In this document: positions 7,788-16,441 of the stretch, piece after piece | How positions within the stretch are numbered: the stretch's first letter is position 1 | How the letters are laid out: every line of letters starts with the position of its first letter | Assembly: GCA_022486625.1 (NCBI GenBank) | Contig: JAKVKH010000004.1 | Location: forward strand, 1-64,000 | Length of the DNA: 64,000 nt | Reading direction: 5' to 3' | From: Butyrivibrio sp. | GTDB taxonomy: Bacteria; Bacillota; Clostridia; Lachnospirales; Lachnospiraceae | Notes under the pieces: model-generated | Seen by the model: the letters and a program-made list of their open reading frames with translations, nothing else | Database searches by the model: none | What the model was told of the DNA's origin: nothing | Translations under genes and position numbers: made by a program

Positions 7788-8276
7788 TCAGCCTACGTTG
7801 GAACGTTCGATGCCAAGTACCTTATATTTGAACATGCCTGCCTGTGTTTCTACGGATACAGTCTGGCCTTTCTTTGCTCCGAGAAGTGCTCTGCCTACCG
7901 GAGACTCATTGGAAATCTTGCCCTTAAGACTGTTTGCTTCGGAAGAACCTACGATCTTGTATTCCAGTTCCTCATTATACTCAAGATCCATGATCTTTAC
8001 CTTGCAGCCGATACCGATTCTGTCAAGATCCACTTCCTCTTCTACGACAACTTCTGCATTCTTCAGAATTTTCTCAAGGTCTTCAATTCTGGTCTCAATG
8101 TCACGCTGTTCATCTTTCGCGGCATCATACTCGGCATTCTCGGACAGATCTCCCTGTTCACGTGCCTCCTTGATCTTCTGTGCAACTTCCTGTCTCTTGA
8201 CTACCTTAAGTTCATGAAGCTCATCTTCATACTTTTTAAGGCCTTCATAAGTTAAAATATTCTTTTTTTCTTCCAT
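7788..8276 (-). CDS. greA: Transcription elongation factor GreA
   Basis: Rescues backtracked RNA polymerase by stimulating transcript cleavage. It has 162 residues, normal for the family. The N-terminal coiled coil is complete and its tip carries the acidic pair in the [15 protein letters not shown] motif; the C-terminal domain includes [19 protein letters not shown]. The start is the ATG at 8276-8274, ten bases after AAAGG; the upstream in-frame extension lies in the leader. It forms an operon with lysS. A perfect promoter sits about 90 bp upstream. Confidence 0.96.
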   Translation of the reverse strand: MEEKKNILTYEGLKKYEDELHELKVVKRQEVAQKIKEAREQGDLSENAEYDAAKDEQRDIETRIEDLEKILKNAEVVVEEEVDLDRIGIGCKVKIMDLEYNEELEYKIVGSSEANSLKGKISNESPVGRALLGAKKGQTVSVETQAGMFKYKVLGIERSNVG

Positions 8277-8366
8277 TGCATTCTGCCTTTCTATCTGAAA
8301 AAACATACTGCAGCCGCACGATTTCACGCAAATGCGCTGCACTAAAGTGTACAATTTAACTCATGT

Positions 8367-8395
8367 ATTATACATAGGAATCAGTCTTATGTCAA
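8367..8395 (-). promoter_or_regulatory. Consensus housekeeping promoter of greA-lysS
   Basis: TTGACA at 8395-8390 and TATAAT at 8372-8367 with a 17-bp spacer, a full match to the vegetative consensus. The -35 hexamer overlaps the TGA stop codon of dusB, so the promoter begins inside the upstream gene. Confidence 0.85.
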
Positions 8396-9399
8396 ATCTG
8401 CATTCCGGGCATTTCAAGCCCATGCTCTTTAAGAAAAATATCATGACATGCCTTTTTGAGCGATTCCATATCTTCCATGTAGTTGATCTGTCCGCGGAAT
8501 TTCGCTGATCCAGGATACCCTGTCGTATACCAGGAAACATGCTTACGCATCTCGCGGATACCGATATACTCTCCCTTATACTGCAGCTGAAGATCCGCAT
8601 GCCGAATAACGGTATCGTATACCTCCTGCGGCGACGGACGCTCCGGAGCGCTTCCGTCCTTCAGCCAGGAAATAATCTCCCTGAACACCCAGGGATTTCC
8701 CTGCGCGGCTCTTGCAACCATCACACCGTCACACCCGGTTTCCCGGAACATTTTTTCCGCAGACGGGCCGTCAATGACATCTCCGTTCCCGATGACCGGG
8801 ATCCGCAGGGTCTCCTTCACCTGTGCAATAATCGTCCAGTCAGCCTGTCCGCTGTAGTACTGCTCCCTTGTCCTTCCATGCACGGCAACTGCTGCTGCGC
8901 CGCCCTGCTGCGCTGCCAGCGCACACTCTACCGCATTGATCTGTTTATCGGTAAAACCCTTCCTGATCTTAACCGTTACCGGTCTGTCTGTCGCTCCGCT
9001 GACCGCATGTACAATCTGTTCAATCCGGTCCGGTGTCTTCATCAGTGCAGAGCCTTCACCGTTTCCCACGATTTTCGGTACAGGGCAGCCCATGTTGATA
9101 TCGAGGATATCATACGGCACCTCCCGAATCATCTGTACCGCCTCGGCCATAATCTCCGGATCCGAGCCGAAAAGCTGCAGTGAAACCGGTTTTTCCTGCG
9201 GATGAATCTGCAGCAGAAGCTCCGTGTTTTTATTATGATAGGTAATCGCCTTGGCACTGACCATTTCCATGCAGACAAGACCTGCTCCCTGTTCATGGCA
9301 CAGCAAACGAAATGGCAGGTCAGATACCCCTGCCATTGGTCCTAATATGATATTGTTTTCCAGTGTTACGCTGCCAATCTGCAGTTTTCCAAATCCCAT
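8392..9399 (-). CDS. dusB: tRNA-dihydrouridine synthase
   Basis: FMN-dependent reduction of uridines in the tRNA D-loop. The 335-residue TIM-barrel protein shows the family landmarks: ILGPMAGVSDLPFR near the start, DINMGCPVPKIV with the catalytic cysteine, VKIRKGF, and IGNGDV followed by VMVARAAQGNPW. It is the last gene of the argF-birA-coaX-DUF6145-dusB cluster, 27 bp after its neighbour, with a GGAG ribosome site. The stop codon is embedded in the -35 element of the greA promoter. Confidence 0.94.
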   Translation of the reverse strand: MGFGKLQIGSVTLENNIILGPMAGVSDLPFRLLCHEQGAGLVCMEMVSAKAITYHNKNTELLLQIHPQEKPVSLQLFGSDPEIMAEAVQMIREVPYDILDINMGCPVPKIVGNGEGSALMKTPDRIEQIVHAVSGATDRPVTVKIRKGFTDKQINAVECALAAQQGGAAAVAVHGRTREQYYSGQADWTIIAQVKETLRIPVIGNGDVIDGPSAEKMFRETGCDGVMVARAAQGNPWVFREIISWLKDGSAPERPSPQEVYDTVIRHADLQLQYKGEYIGIREMRKHVSWYTTGYPGSAKFRGQINYMEDMESLKKACHDIFLKEHGLEMPGMQI

Positions 9400-9426
9400 T
9401 TGATACTCCGGTTCTGATTGCTGTTT

Positions 9427-10011
9427 TTATTCATCTTCATCCGCCAGAATATCTGCCGGATTTTCTTTCAGGATATAAATTCTGTAATACATCTGCATTG
9501 CTTCAAACAGATCCTGACGCTGCCTTCTGACTTCTCCGATCAAAAGCCCTGCACTGACCTCATCATAAGTAATATCATCTTCATCTGCATTGGTTTCCAT
9601 CGTAACCGTACCGTCATCTTCAAATTCAATGGTAAAGATACCACCTGCTTCCTGGGTAAAAAGGACACAGACAATATGCAGTTCTTTCTGAATACTTTCC
9701 GGAATCTTTTTAAACAGCGGATTAAAATAATATTTCTTTTCATAGGCATTGGCCCCGCAGAGAATGATTCTGCCGCTTGCAGAAATGCTGCCAAGGCTTC
9801 CGTCCTCAGTTACAACCTGAATATCGGTCACCGCTTCTCCCGTTTCCGCATCCAGTACCTTTCCGCTCTCCTTATTGATGACCAGACGCCTTTTTTCTTT
9901 TTTTGCTGCGACCTTGTCATTCAGTGTTTCTGCATGAAGCTTCTTCTCTTCTGTCTCCGGTGTTGCCTCATCCTGAAACTCCGTTTTCGTGTTTTTTTCT
10001 TCGTTACTCAT
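9427..10011 (-). CDS. Conserved Lachnospiraceae protein, DUF6145-like
   Basis: A 194-residue soluble protein. The first 45 residues are charged and low-complexity; the conserved core begins near RRLVINKESGKVLD and includes ILCGANAYEKKYYFNP and ELHIVCVLFTQEAGG, ending in an acidic tail. I recall this core as DUF6145, restricted largely to Lachnospiraceae. It lies between coaX (32 bp upstream) and dusB (27 bp downstream) in an apparent operon, with an AGGAACAGGA ribosome site. No catalytic motif is recognisable and no function should be assumed from its neighbours. Confidence 0.72.
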   Translation of the reverse strand: MSNEEKNTKTEFQDEATPETEEKKLHAETLNDKVAAKKEKRRLVINKESGKVLDAETGEAVTDIQVVTEDGSLGSISASGRIILCGANAYEKKYYFNPLFKKIPESIQKELHIVCVLFTQEAGGIFTIEFEDDGTVTMETNADEDDITYDEVSAGLLIGEVRRQRQDLFEAMQMYYRIYILKENPADILADEDE

Positions 10012-10043
10012 TCCTGTTCCTCATTCCGGACACCATCTCCGGA

Positions 10044-10844
10044 TCATTCTTCAAATTCAGGTGCCTGCGGCTGAACCTTTCTGTTTTTGCGATAGAGAAT
10101 ATCCAGCCCTTTCAGTGTCAACGCAGAATCATATACATCAATTTCAGGTGTCTCCTCTGCGATCAACCTGCCAAGGCCACCGGTAGCAACCACTTTCATC
10201 TTCGGGTATCCGGACTCTTTGCGCATCTGATCAATAATATATTTGGTCTGCCCGATCTGTCCATAGACCAACCCTGCCTGCATACTCGAAATGGTTTCCT
10301 GCGCCAGGATGGAATCCGGCTTTCTGATTTCAATTTCCGGAAGTCTTGCCGTATCCTGCCAGAGTGCCTTTGCAGCAATTCTGATTCCGGGAGAAACCAC
10401 ACCTGCACAGAACTCACCTTTCTCATTCACAATAATATACGTAGTTGCTGTTCCAAAGTCAATGACCAGTACCGGACCGCCATACAGTTCATATCCTGCA
10501 ACAGCGTCCACAATCAGATCCGGACCGATTTCCTTGGGATTCTCCGTTATGATCTTAATACCGGTCTTGATCCCGGGGCCAACAATATAAGGTCTCTTCC
10601 CAATATATTTGACAATGGATCCTGCCAGCGCATGCATTACCTTGGGAACAACACTGGCAATAATGATGCCCTCAATCTCCTCTTTGGCTATGCCATTGGC
10701 GGTCAGCATGGAAATCAGACTGATCCCGTATTCATCCGATGTATGTGCCGTCTGTGACATCATCCGGAACGATGCTCTGAGCTCCTTGTCATGATAAACG
10801 CCAAATGTAATATTCGTATTTCCAACATCAATTACCAGAACCAT
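10044..10844 (-). CDS. coaX: Type III pantothenate kinase
   Basis: First step of coenzyme A synthesis, phosphorylating pantothenate. The 266-residue protein has the ASKHA-fold phosphate motif VIDVGNTNITFGVY at its N-terminus, the second motif VLVIDFGTATTYIIV and GVVSPGIRIAAKAL. Length is typical. The start follows a GGAGG site. It lies 20 bp after birA. CoaX and BirA-type ligases are often adjacent in Firmicutes, linking two cofactor genes. Confidence 0.95.
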   Translation of the reverse strand: MVLVIDVGNTNITFGVYHDKELRASFRMMSQTAHTSDEYGISLISMLTANGIAKEEIEGIIIASVVPKVMHALAGSIVKYIGKRPYIVGPGIKTGIKIITENPKEIGPDLIVDAVAGYELYGGPVLVIDFGTATTYIIVNEKGEFCAGVVSPGIRIAAKALWQDTARLPEIEIRKPDSILAQETISSMQAGLVYGQIGQTKYIIDQMRKESGYPKMKVVATGGLGRLIAEETPEIDVYDSALTLKGLDILYRKNRKVQPQAPEFEE

Positions 10845-10864
10845 TGTGATTCCTCCGTTCCATA

Positions 10865-11701
10865 TTAAACATAACCGTATAATCCTCTTACTGAAACTTC
10901 ACCTGCATTAACAAAAATCTCCCGGCCGTCACGTTCTACAATCAGTTCTCCGGTCTCCGTAATTCCCTGCGCCGTTCCCGTATATTCTCCCGCAGGATCC
11001 AGAACCCGCACAATATTGCCCCTGTTCAGAAGTTTCTTTTCATATGCATCTTTTAAAGGTGCCAGGCTTACCGCCTCGCAGAAAGCATCATAGTCCTCCT
11101 CAAAGTGCCGCATGACTGCCGCAACCAAAAGGTTTCTGTCTGTTTTCTTCCCCGTTTCCGTCAGAAGCGATCCTGCCATATCCCGGATATTCTCAGGAAA
11201 ACTTTCTGTATTAACATTAATACCATCTCCAATAACAACATCCGCAATACTACCATCACCGTTCAGATGCATTTCTGTAAGTATCCCGCATATCTTATGC
11301 TTATTGATGACAATATCATTTGGCCATTTGATTCCGGCCTGTACATCGCAAAGATCACTGATACCTTCTGCCAGCGCCAGTGCCATGACAATGGTCAGCA
11401 TAGGTGCCTTATCCGCAGGAATCTGCGGACGCAGCAGGATGCTCATAAAAATATTACTGCCTGCCGGTGATTCCCATACTCTTCCATGTCTTCCACGTCC
11501 GGACCGCTGCTGATCTGCGACCACAAGCGTACCGTGTGGCGCACCTTTCCTGCCGAGCAATGCTGCATCCGTATTGGTAGAACCTGTTACTTCATGAAAA
11601 AAAAGATTTCCAGCCGCCCATTTTGTATGAAGCACCTGTGAGATCTGCTCCCGACCAAACTCGCCGTCATCTTTCTTACTGCCTCTGTATTCTGCTGTCA
11701 T
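10865..11701 (-). CDS. birA: Biotin--[acetyl-CoA-carboxylase] ligase, catalytic-only type
   Basis: Attaches biotin to carboxylase carrier proteins through biotinyl-AMP. The ligase signature GRGRHGRVWESPAGSN is present, as are the KWPNDIVINKHKICGILTE segment and a short C-terminal SH3-like domain. At 278 residues it lacks the N-terminal DNA-binding helix-turn-helix of bifunctional BirA, so it is probably not a repressor. It starts 14 bp after argF; the ribosome site is weak, so translation may depend on coupling. Confidence 0.93.
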   Translation of the reverse strand: MTAEYRGSKKDDGEFGREQISQVLHTKWAAGNLFFHEVTGSTNTDAALLGRKGAPHGTLVVADQQRSGRGRHGRVWESPAGSNIFMSILLRPQIPADKAPMLTIVMALALAEGISDLCDVQAGIKWPNDIVINKHKICGILTEMHLNGDGSIADVVIGDGINVNTESFPENIRDMAGSLLTETGKKTDRNLLVAAVMRHFEEDYDAFCEAVSLAPLKDAYEKKLLNRGNIVRVLDPAGEYTGTAQGITETGELIVERDGREIFVNAGEVSVRGLYGYV

Positions 11702-11715
11702 ATTCTCATCTCTGC

Positions 11716-12708
11716 TCAGATCGTTGCATACATTACTGCCTTAATGGTATGCATACGGTTTTCTGCTTCCTGGAACACCACTGACTGTGCCGATTCAAAT
11801 ACTTCATCCGTCACTTCCATTTCATTCAGCCCGTACTTTTCCTTGATTTGCTTACCAATTGTTGTATTCAGATCATGGAAGGACGGCAGGCAATGCATGA
11901 ATACGCTCTGTGATCCTGCATTCTGCATAATCTGCATCGTTACGCGGTAAGGTTCAAGCTCCTCGATACGTTCTGCCCATACGGAATCCGGTTCTCCCAT
12001 GGATACCCAAATATCCGTATAAACTACATCTGCTCCCTTTGTGCCCGCCACGGCATCCTCATTAAAGTCAATCACTGCGCCGGTCTCTGCGGCAATTTCC
12101 TGGCAGACGGCAATCAGCTCCCTGGAAGGATAATACTTCGGAATCGAACATACAGTAAAGTGCATTCCCATCTTGGCACATGCGACCATCAGTGAATTGC
12201 CCGTATTATATCTTGCATCCCCCATATAACACAGATGAATCCCCTTAAGATGTCCGAAATGTTCTCTGATCGTCAGAAGATCTGCAAGCATCTGCGTCGG
12301 ATGAAACTCATTGGTCAGACCGTTCCATACCGGTACTTTGGAATATTTTGCAAGATTATCCACAATATCCTGTCCGAATCCACGGTATTCAATTCCATCA
12401 TACATGCTGGCCAGTACTCTTGCAGTATCGGCAATACTTTCCTTTTTACCGATCTGTGAACCTGACGGATCAAGATAAGTAGTGCCCATACCCAGATCAT
12501 GTGCCGCCACTTCAAAAGAACAACGTGTCCTGGTACTTGTTTTTTCAAATATCAGTGCTACATTTTTACCACGATAGATCTCTGTCAGTTCGCCATTTTG
12601 TTTTTTCTTCTTGAAATCTGCTGCTGTATCCAGCAAATACATAATCTCTTCCGGTGTAAAATCCAGAAGTTTCAAAAAGTCGCGCCCATGTAAGTTCATT
12701 TCTTTCAT
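11716..12708 (-). CDS. argF: Ornithine carbamoyltransferase
   Basis: Converts ornithine and carbamoyl phosphate to citrulline. The 330-residue protein has the carbamoyl-phosphate motif [14 protein letters not shown], the [11 protein letters not shown] motif, and the ornithine-type HCLPSFHD loop, which separates it from aspartate carbamoyltransferases. The start follows GGGAGG. It heads the cluster running through birA to dusB. Whether it works in synthesis or breakdown cannot be told from the protein; the only other carbamoyl-phosphate enzyme in the window, a carbamate kinase, lies 31 kb away. Confidence 0.95.
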   Translation of the reverse strand: MKEMNLHGRDFLKLLDFTPEEIMYLLDTAADFKKKKQNGELTEIYRGKNVALIFEKTSTRTRCSFEVAAHDLGMGTTYLDPSGSQIGKKESIADTARVLASMYDGIEYRGFGQDIVDNLAKYSKVPVWNGLTNEFHPTQMLADLLTIREHFGHLKGIHLCYMGDARYNTGNSLMVACAKMGMHFTVCSIPKYYPSRELIAVCQEIAAETGAVIDFNEDAVAGTKGADVVYTDIWVSMGEPDSVWAERIEELEPYRVTMQIMQNAGSQSVFMHCLPSFHDLNTTIGKQIKEKYGLNEMEVTDEVFESAQSVVFQEAENRMHTIKAVMYATI

Positions 12709-12763
12709 ACGTTCCTCCCATTCATGCCTGTCAGATCCCGTCCTGCTTCAATTCTGACGAATT

Positions 12764-12787
12764 TTCCAGCGAAAGCCACCGCTGGAA
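12764..12787. terminator. Hairpin between the SPFH gene and argF
   Basis: Inverted repeat TTCCAGCG...CGCTGGAA with an 8-base loop. The T-run is better on the plus strand (ATTTTT) than on the minus strand, although the genes on both sides are minus-strand. A weak terminator or attenuator is the best reading. Confidence 0.4.
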
Positions 12788-12859
12788 TTTTTCATCCACC
12801 GGTGGCATCATTTTCAGTTTCCATGAAATTTTACTCTGCCTGCACAGCTACTGTCTTAC

Positions 12860-13798
12860 TTATGCCTGCGGTACATCCGTGATAACTTCTTTAAGTGAAT
12901 TTGCAAGCCCTGCAATTCCCTGAATCTGAGACGGAATAATAATCTTGGTAGCCTTGCCGTCTGCAGCCTGTGTAAATGCCTCCAGACTCTTGATGGTCAG
13001 AACTGCTTCATCTGCACCTGCGTCCTTAATCATACGGATACCATCTGCCGTAGCCTGCTGTACGGCTCTGATTGCCTCTGCGCGTCCTTCTGCTTCCTTG
13101 ATCTGCTTTTCCTTATCCGCTTCTGCTGCCAGAATGGTTGCCTGCTTTTCAGCTTCTGCTGTCAGAATCTGTGATTCTTTCTTACCTTCTGCAACAAGTA
13201 CGGTAGATCTCTTCTCGCCTTCTGCACGAAGAATTGCTTCACGTCTTTCACGTTCTGCCTTCATCTGCTTTTCCATCGCATCACGGATTGCTGCAGGCGG
13301 TGTAATATTCTTAAGCTCTACTCTGGTTACCTTGATGCCCCAGGGATCAGTTGCAATATCAAGCTGTGAACGCATCTTGGTATTGATGGTCTCACGTGAA
13401 GTCAGCGTCTGATCCAGCTCCATATCACCAATAATGTTACGAAGTGATGTTGCGGTCAGATTTTCAATTGCCATAATCGGATTTTCCACACCATATGCAT
13501 ACAGTCTCGGATCCGTAATCATGAAGAATACAATGGAATCAATCTGCATCGTAACGTTATCCTTTGTAATTACCGGCTGCGGAGCAAAATCACATACCTG
13601 CTCCTTCAGGTTCACTCTTCTTGCCACACGGTCAATAAACGGTATCTTTACATGCAGACCAACATTCCAGGTTCCCTGATATGCACCCAGACGTTCAACA
13701 ACATACGCATGTGCCTGCGGAACAATCTTGATACAGGATGCCAGAATAAGAAGTGCAATCACCAGAATTACCAGAATTACCGTAAGTACTATTCCCAT
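12860..13798 (-). CDS. SPFH/band-7 (stomatin-like) membrane protein
   Basis: A 312-residue protein with one N-terminal membrane helix (VLTVILVILVIALLILASC), an SPFH domain from about residue 25 to 185 (VERLGAYQGTWNVGLHVKIP, then TRVELKNITPPAAIRDAM), and a long Glu/Ala/Lys-rich coiled coil (KQMKAERERREAILRAEGEK). It resembles QmcA/paraslipin-type scaffolds of membrane microdomains. It follows an NfeD-family gene, the standard partner, so the two probably form one membrane complex. Start supported by GAGGAG. Confidence 0.92.
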   Translation of the reverse strand: MGIVLTVILVILVIALLILASCIKIVPQAHAYVVERLGAYQGTWNVGLHVKIPFIDRVARRVNLKEQVCDFAPQPVITKDNVTMQIDSIVFFMITDPRLYAYGVENPIMAIENLTATSLRNIIGDMELDQTLTSRETINTKMRSQLDIATDPWGIKVTRVELKNITPPAAIRDAMEKQMKAERERREAILRAEGEKRSTVLVAEGKKESQILTAEAEKQATILAAEADKEKQIKEAEGRAEAIRAVQQATADGIRMIKDAGADEAVLTIKSLEAFTQAADGKATKIIIPSQIQGIAGLANSLKEVITDVPQA

Positions 13799-13830
13799 GT
13801 TTCATTCTCCTCTGCGCCTTCAGCGCGGCT

Positions 13831-14274
13831 TCAGTTTTTTTTCATCTCTTCCACAATCAGCTTCACTCCGTCTACTGCACGGATCACCACTGCACATCCA
13901 ACCTGGAGTTTCACTTCATTGATTGTAGATCTTGCTGACCATTCCATTCCGTTTACACTGACCTGTCCGATCCCCTGCAGATTATCAATTTCACTGACAA
14001 CGACAGCCTGTCTTCCAATCATACTTTCAATATTTGTACGTACACGGTCTTTATTAAAGTACTTGACCGCAATCGGCCTGACGGGAAGCAGTACAGCAAA
14101 GGAAACTGCTATGAACAGCAAAATCTGCATCAGTACAGGTGCCCCAAGTGCCGCCGCAATTGCTCCGACCAGTGCACCGCACGCAAACCAGATTGTCGTA
14201 AGTCCCAGTGTTGCAAGTTCCACAACAATCAGTACCACCATCGCGATCAGCCAGAATACAACCATCTCAGTCAT
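13831..14274 (-). CDS. NfeD-family membrane protein
   Basis: A 147-residue short-form NfeD protein. Two or three membrane helices in the first 85 residues (VVFWLIAMVVLIVVELATLG and a second near LLFIAVSFAVLLPVRPI) are followed by a soluble OB-fold domain (MIGRQAVVVSEIDNLQGIGQ). I chose the ATG at 14274 because AAAGGTG precedes it at a workable distance; a longer in-frame start lies over a possible -10 element (TATAAT at 14320-14315). It is the partner of the SPFH protein 32 bp downstream. Confidence 0.88.
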   Translation of the reverse strand: MTEMVVFWLIAMVVLIVVELATLGLTTIWFACGALVGAIAAALGAPVLMQILLFIAVSFAVLLPVRPIAVKYFNKDRVRTNIESMIGRQAVVVSEIDNLQGIGQVSVNGMEWSARSTINEVKLQVGCAVVIRAVDGVKLIVEEMKKN

Positions 14275-14362
14275 CTCGTTTACCACACCTTTCTGTGCTT
14301 TATCAATTGAACACATTATACATGAAAAGCCCTGCTAATGAAATACCCTCCGCTCATGAAAA

Positions 14363-14387
14363 CAGCCGGGTAATTTGAACCCGGCTG
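14363..14387 (-). terminator. Terminator of the SleB-type hydrolase gene
   Basis: Perfect 9-bp arms CAGCCGGGT / ACCCGGCTG with a 7-base loop, followed on the minus strand by TTTTCATG. It lies 30 bp past the stop codon. Confidence 0.75.
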
Positions 14388-14416
14388 CAAAATACAATAT
14401 GATATTACGTTTTCCG

Positions 14417-15526
14417 TTACCAGAATACATGATTGCCGATCACAACTCCATCATGATTGCCGGAGCGTTTGAAATGCGTTGCGGACCCGACTGTCGAAGA
14501 ACCGCCCAGTGCATCTTTGGCTGCCTGCAGGCAACTGTCCGAAATACTGCCTTCATATACCCTGGCCACCTTGCCGTTAAGTGCAGGTGTAAACTGTCCT
14601 GATGCATAGATAACGCCTTCCAGAGAATTCGGATATGCCCCGCTTCTGATTCGGTTCATGACAACCGCCCCGACACCAACCTTGCCCTCGTACGGCTGAT
14701 TACCTGCTTCACACTGAATAAGTGCTGCAAGAAGTCTCGTCTGATCTGCGTTTGCAACTACTGCACCACGGTTTGAAGTCAGCTTCGCTTTCTTTGCTGC
14801 TTCCTCTTCCTCACGCGCTTTGATAGCCGCTACTGTTTCGCCTGAATCTATACTGAAATCCGTATCAACATATTCCGCCTGAACATATCCGGTTTCATCA
14901 TCATAAGCTACACTGATCCAGCCATCTCCCAGATTTTTGACGATATCAAGCTGATTTCCTTCTGCAAGAATTCCATATGTACCCGCATCTTCACTTGGGT
15001 TTTTACGGACTCTGAGTGCATCAGTCGTTACCCTGATAACAGAACTTCCGACTTCTTTTGCCAGTTTCTGTGCATCATCATCAAACAGAAGATAATCATC
15101 CTTTACCCAGCCCACAAGATCACCGGACTGAATTCTGGTCCAACCATCCCTGCGCTCCAGAATACGACCCCCGCAGTCCTTATAAAGGACTCCTGCCTTG
15201 GCCGCATCTCCATCAGGCTCTGTTCTGACATTGGCTGCCTTACTGACATTTGCCATCACAAGATCAGAGGTCTCCCCTGTTTCTTCAGATGTCGCATCAT
15301 CTGATGTATCTGATGCTTCCTGCTGAACTGCTGTTGCGGCTTCATTGGCTTTTGCAAGCTCTTCTCCGGAATTCTCATCCTGTGACAATCCGATTACTGC
15401 TGCAATTCCGACTTTCTGCGTAGTACTTTCTGCTGCATGCGCGGTCATATCCATCGCTGAAAAAAACATTACGCACATAAGATTCATGCTCAGCAACGAA
15501 ACGAACACTGCTTTCGCTTTACTCAT
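14417..15526 (-). CDS. Secreted SH3-domain cell-wall hydrolase (SleB/CwlJ type)
   Basis: A 369-residue exported protein. A signal peptide (LLSMNLMCVMFFSAMDMTAHA) is followed by a Ser/Thr/Glu-rich linker, two bacterial SH3 repeats (about residues 90-150 and 160-220, each with a VRTEPDG/VRKNPSED motif and DGW), a coiled linker, and a C-terminal hydrolase_2 domain (LLAALIQCEAGNQPYEGKVG, with the catalytic-type Glu in CEAGNQ). This architecture cleaves peptidoglycan; a role in vegetative wall turnover is more likely than spore germination because of the SH3 domains. It has its own promoter and a WalR-type box in its leader. Confidence 0.9.
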   Translation of the reverse strand: MSKAKAVFVSLLSMNLMCVMFFSAMDMTAHAAESTTQKVGIAAVIGLSQDENSGEELAKANEAATAVQQEASDTSDDATSEETGETSDLVMANVSKAANVRTEPDGDAAKAGVLYKDCGGRILERRDGWTRIQSGDLVGWVKDDYLLFDDDAQKLAKEVGSSVIRVTTDALRVRKNPSEDAGTYGILAEGNQLDIVKNLGDGWISVAYDDETGYVQAEYVDTDFSIDSGETVAAIKAREEEEAAKKAKLTSNRGAVVANADQTRLLAALIQCEAGNQPYEGKVGVGAVVMNRIRSGAYPNSLEGVIYASGQFTPALNGKVARVYEGSISDSCLQAAKDALGGSSTVGSATHFKRSGNHDGVVIGNHVFW

Positions 15527-15603
15527 ATATGTTTGTTATCCTTTTATCTCATTTTGTTACGTTTTTGTTAAGATAGTTACAAATGAAATAATAACAAACA
15601 TAT
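15527..15603. promoter_or_regulatory. Leader dyad enclosing the SleB-gene ribosome site
   Basis: A perfect 13-bp inverted repeat, ATATGTTTGTTAT (15527-15539) and ATAACAAACATAT (15591-15603), brackets the leader. The gene-proximal arm lies between the AAAGGAT ribosome site and the ATG, while the distal arm overlaps the -10 region. It may be an operator pair; it can act in RNA only for a transcript starting further upstream. Confidence 0.5.
15555..15571 (+). promoter_or_regulatory. WalR-type box upstream of the SleB-type hydrolase
   Basis: TGTTAC-GTTTT-TGTTAA matches the WalR (YycF) consensus TGTWAH-N5-TGTWAH at every constrained position. It lies roughly 10-26 bases after the inferred start point, on the strand opposite to the gene. 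WalRK controls cell-wall hydrolases in Firmicutes, so the target fits. No walRK genes are in the window. Confidence 0.55.
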
Positions 15604-15616
15604 GGTTTTTTGTCAA
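15588..15616 (-). promoter_or_regulatory. Promoter of the SleB-type hydrolase
   Basis: TTGACA at 15616-15611 and TATTAT at 15593-15588 with a 17-bp spacer. As with greA, the -35 hexamer overlaps the TGA stop codon of the upstream gene, here proC. Confidence 0.75.
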
Positions 15617-16407
15617 ATCCGCTTCGTTTTCTCAATACATGCTGCAATTGCATCCATCACCGCTCCGCGGAATCCTTTTTCCTCCAGTACACGGACTGCC
15701 TCAATTGTTGTACCTCCCGGTGAGCAAACCATATCCTTGAGTTCTCCTGGGTGTTTGCCTGTTTCCAGTACCATCTTCGCGCTTCCAAGAAGCGACTGTG
15801 CTGCAAACTGATAAGCCTGTTTTCTAGGCATTCCGCCCGCAACTGCCGCGTCTGCCATTGCTTCAATAAACATGAACGCATATGCCGGTGAAGATCCACT
15901 GACACCACCAACCACATCCATCAGATTTTCCGCTACAACACTTGCCGTGCCAAAGCTGCCAAATATCTCCATGGCAAAATCGAGCTCTTTATCAGAAACC
16001 AGTTCATTTCTGCACACTGCCGTGCAGCCTTCTCCGACAAGCGCCGGTGTATTCGGCATTACGCGGATCAGCTTGACCGGCTTTTCAAATTCATCGGAAA
16101 TCCACTTGATTGTCTTGCCTGCTGCCACGCTGATCACCAGTTTGTCTGCATCCACATCATCCATAATATCTGCAATCACGACCTTAAAATACTGCGGCTT
16201 CACTGCCAGAATCAGAATATCTGCCTCTTTTGCCACCTGTGCATTACTCTCTCTGGTCTGAATTCCAAAAGAAGAGGATACTTTGTCTCTCGTCTCCTGC
16301 GTTGCCGCAGATCCGATGATATCCTCAGGAGATACAATTTTCTTTTTCAGAATACCGCCGATCATTGCTTTTGCCATGTTGCCAAGTCCGATAAATCCGA
16401 TAACCAT
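15613..16407 (-). CDS. proC: Pyrroline-5-carboxylate reductase
   Basis: Last step of proline synthesis, reducing pyrroline-5-carboxylate with NAD(P)H. The 264-residue protein opens with the dinucleotide fold GFIGLGNMAKAMIGGIL and has the family signature in the C-terminal dimerisation domain (KDMVCSPGGTTIEAVRVLEE). The VMPNTPALVGEGCTAVCRN segment is also typical. Start supported by GAGGGAAC. It lies 34 bp downstream of an rRNA methyltransferase gene and its stop overlaps the next promoter. Confidence 0.95.
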   Translation of the reverse strand: MVIGFIGLGNMAKAMIGGILKKKIVSPEDIIGSAATQETRDKVSSSFGIQTRESNAQVAKEADILILAVKPQYFKVVIADIMDDVDADKLVISVAAGKTIKWISDEFEKPVKLIRVMPNTPALVGEGCTAVCRNELVSDKELDFAMEIFGSFGTASVVAENLMDVVGGVSGSSPAYAFMFIEAMADAAVAGGMPRKQAYQFAAQSLLGSAKMVLETGKHPGELKDMVCSPGGTTIEAVRVLEEKGFRGAVMDAIAACIEKTKRI

Positions 16408-16441
16408 TGTCCGTTCCCTCTTTCTTTTTATTGTCTGTATT

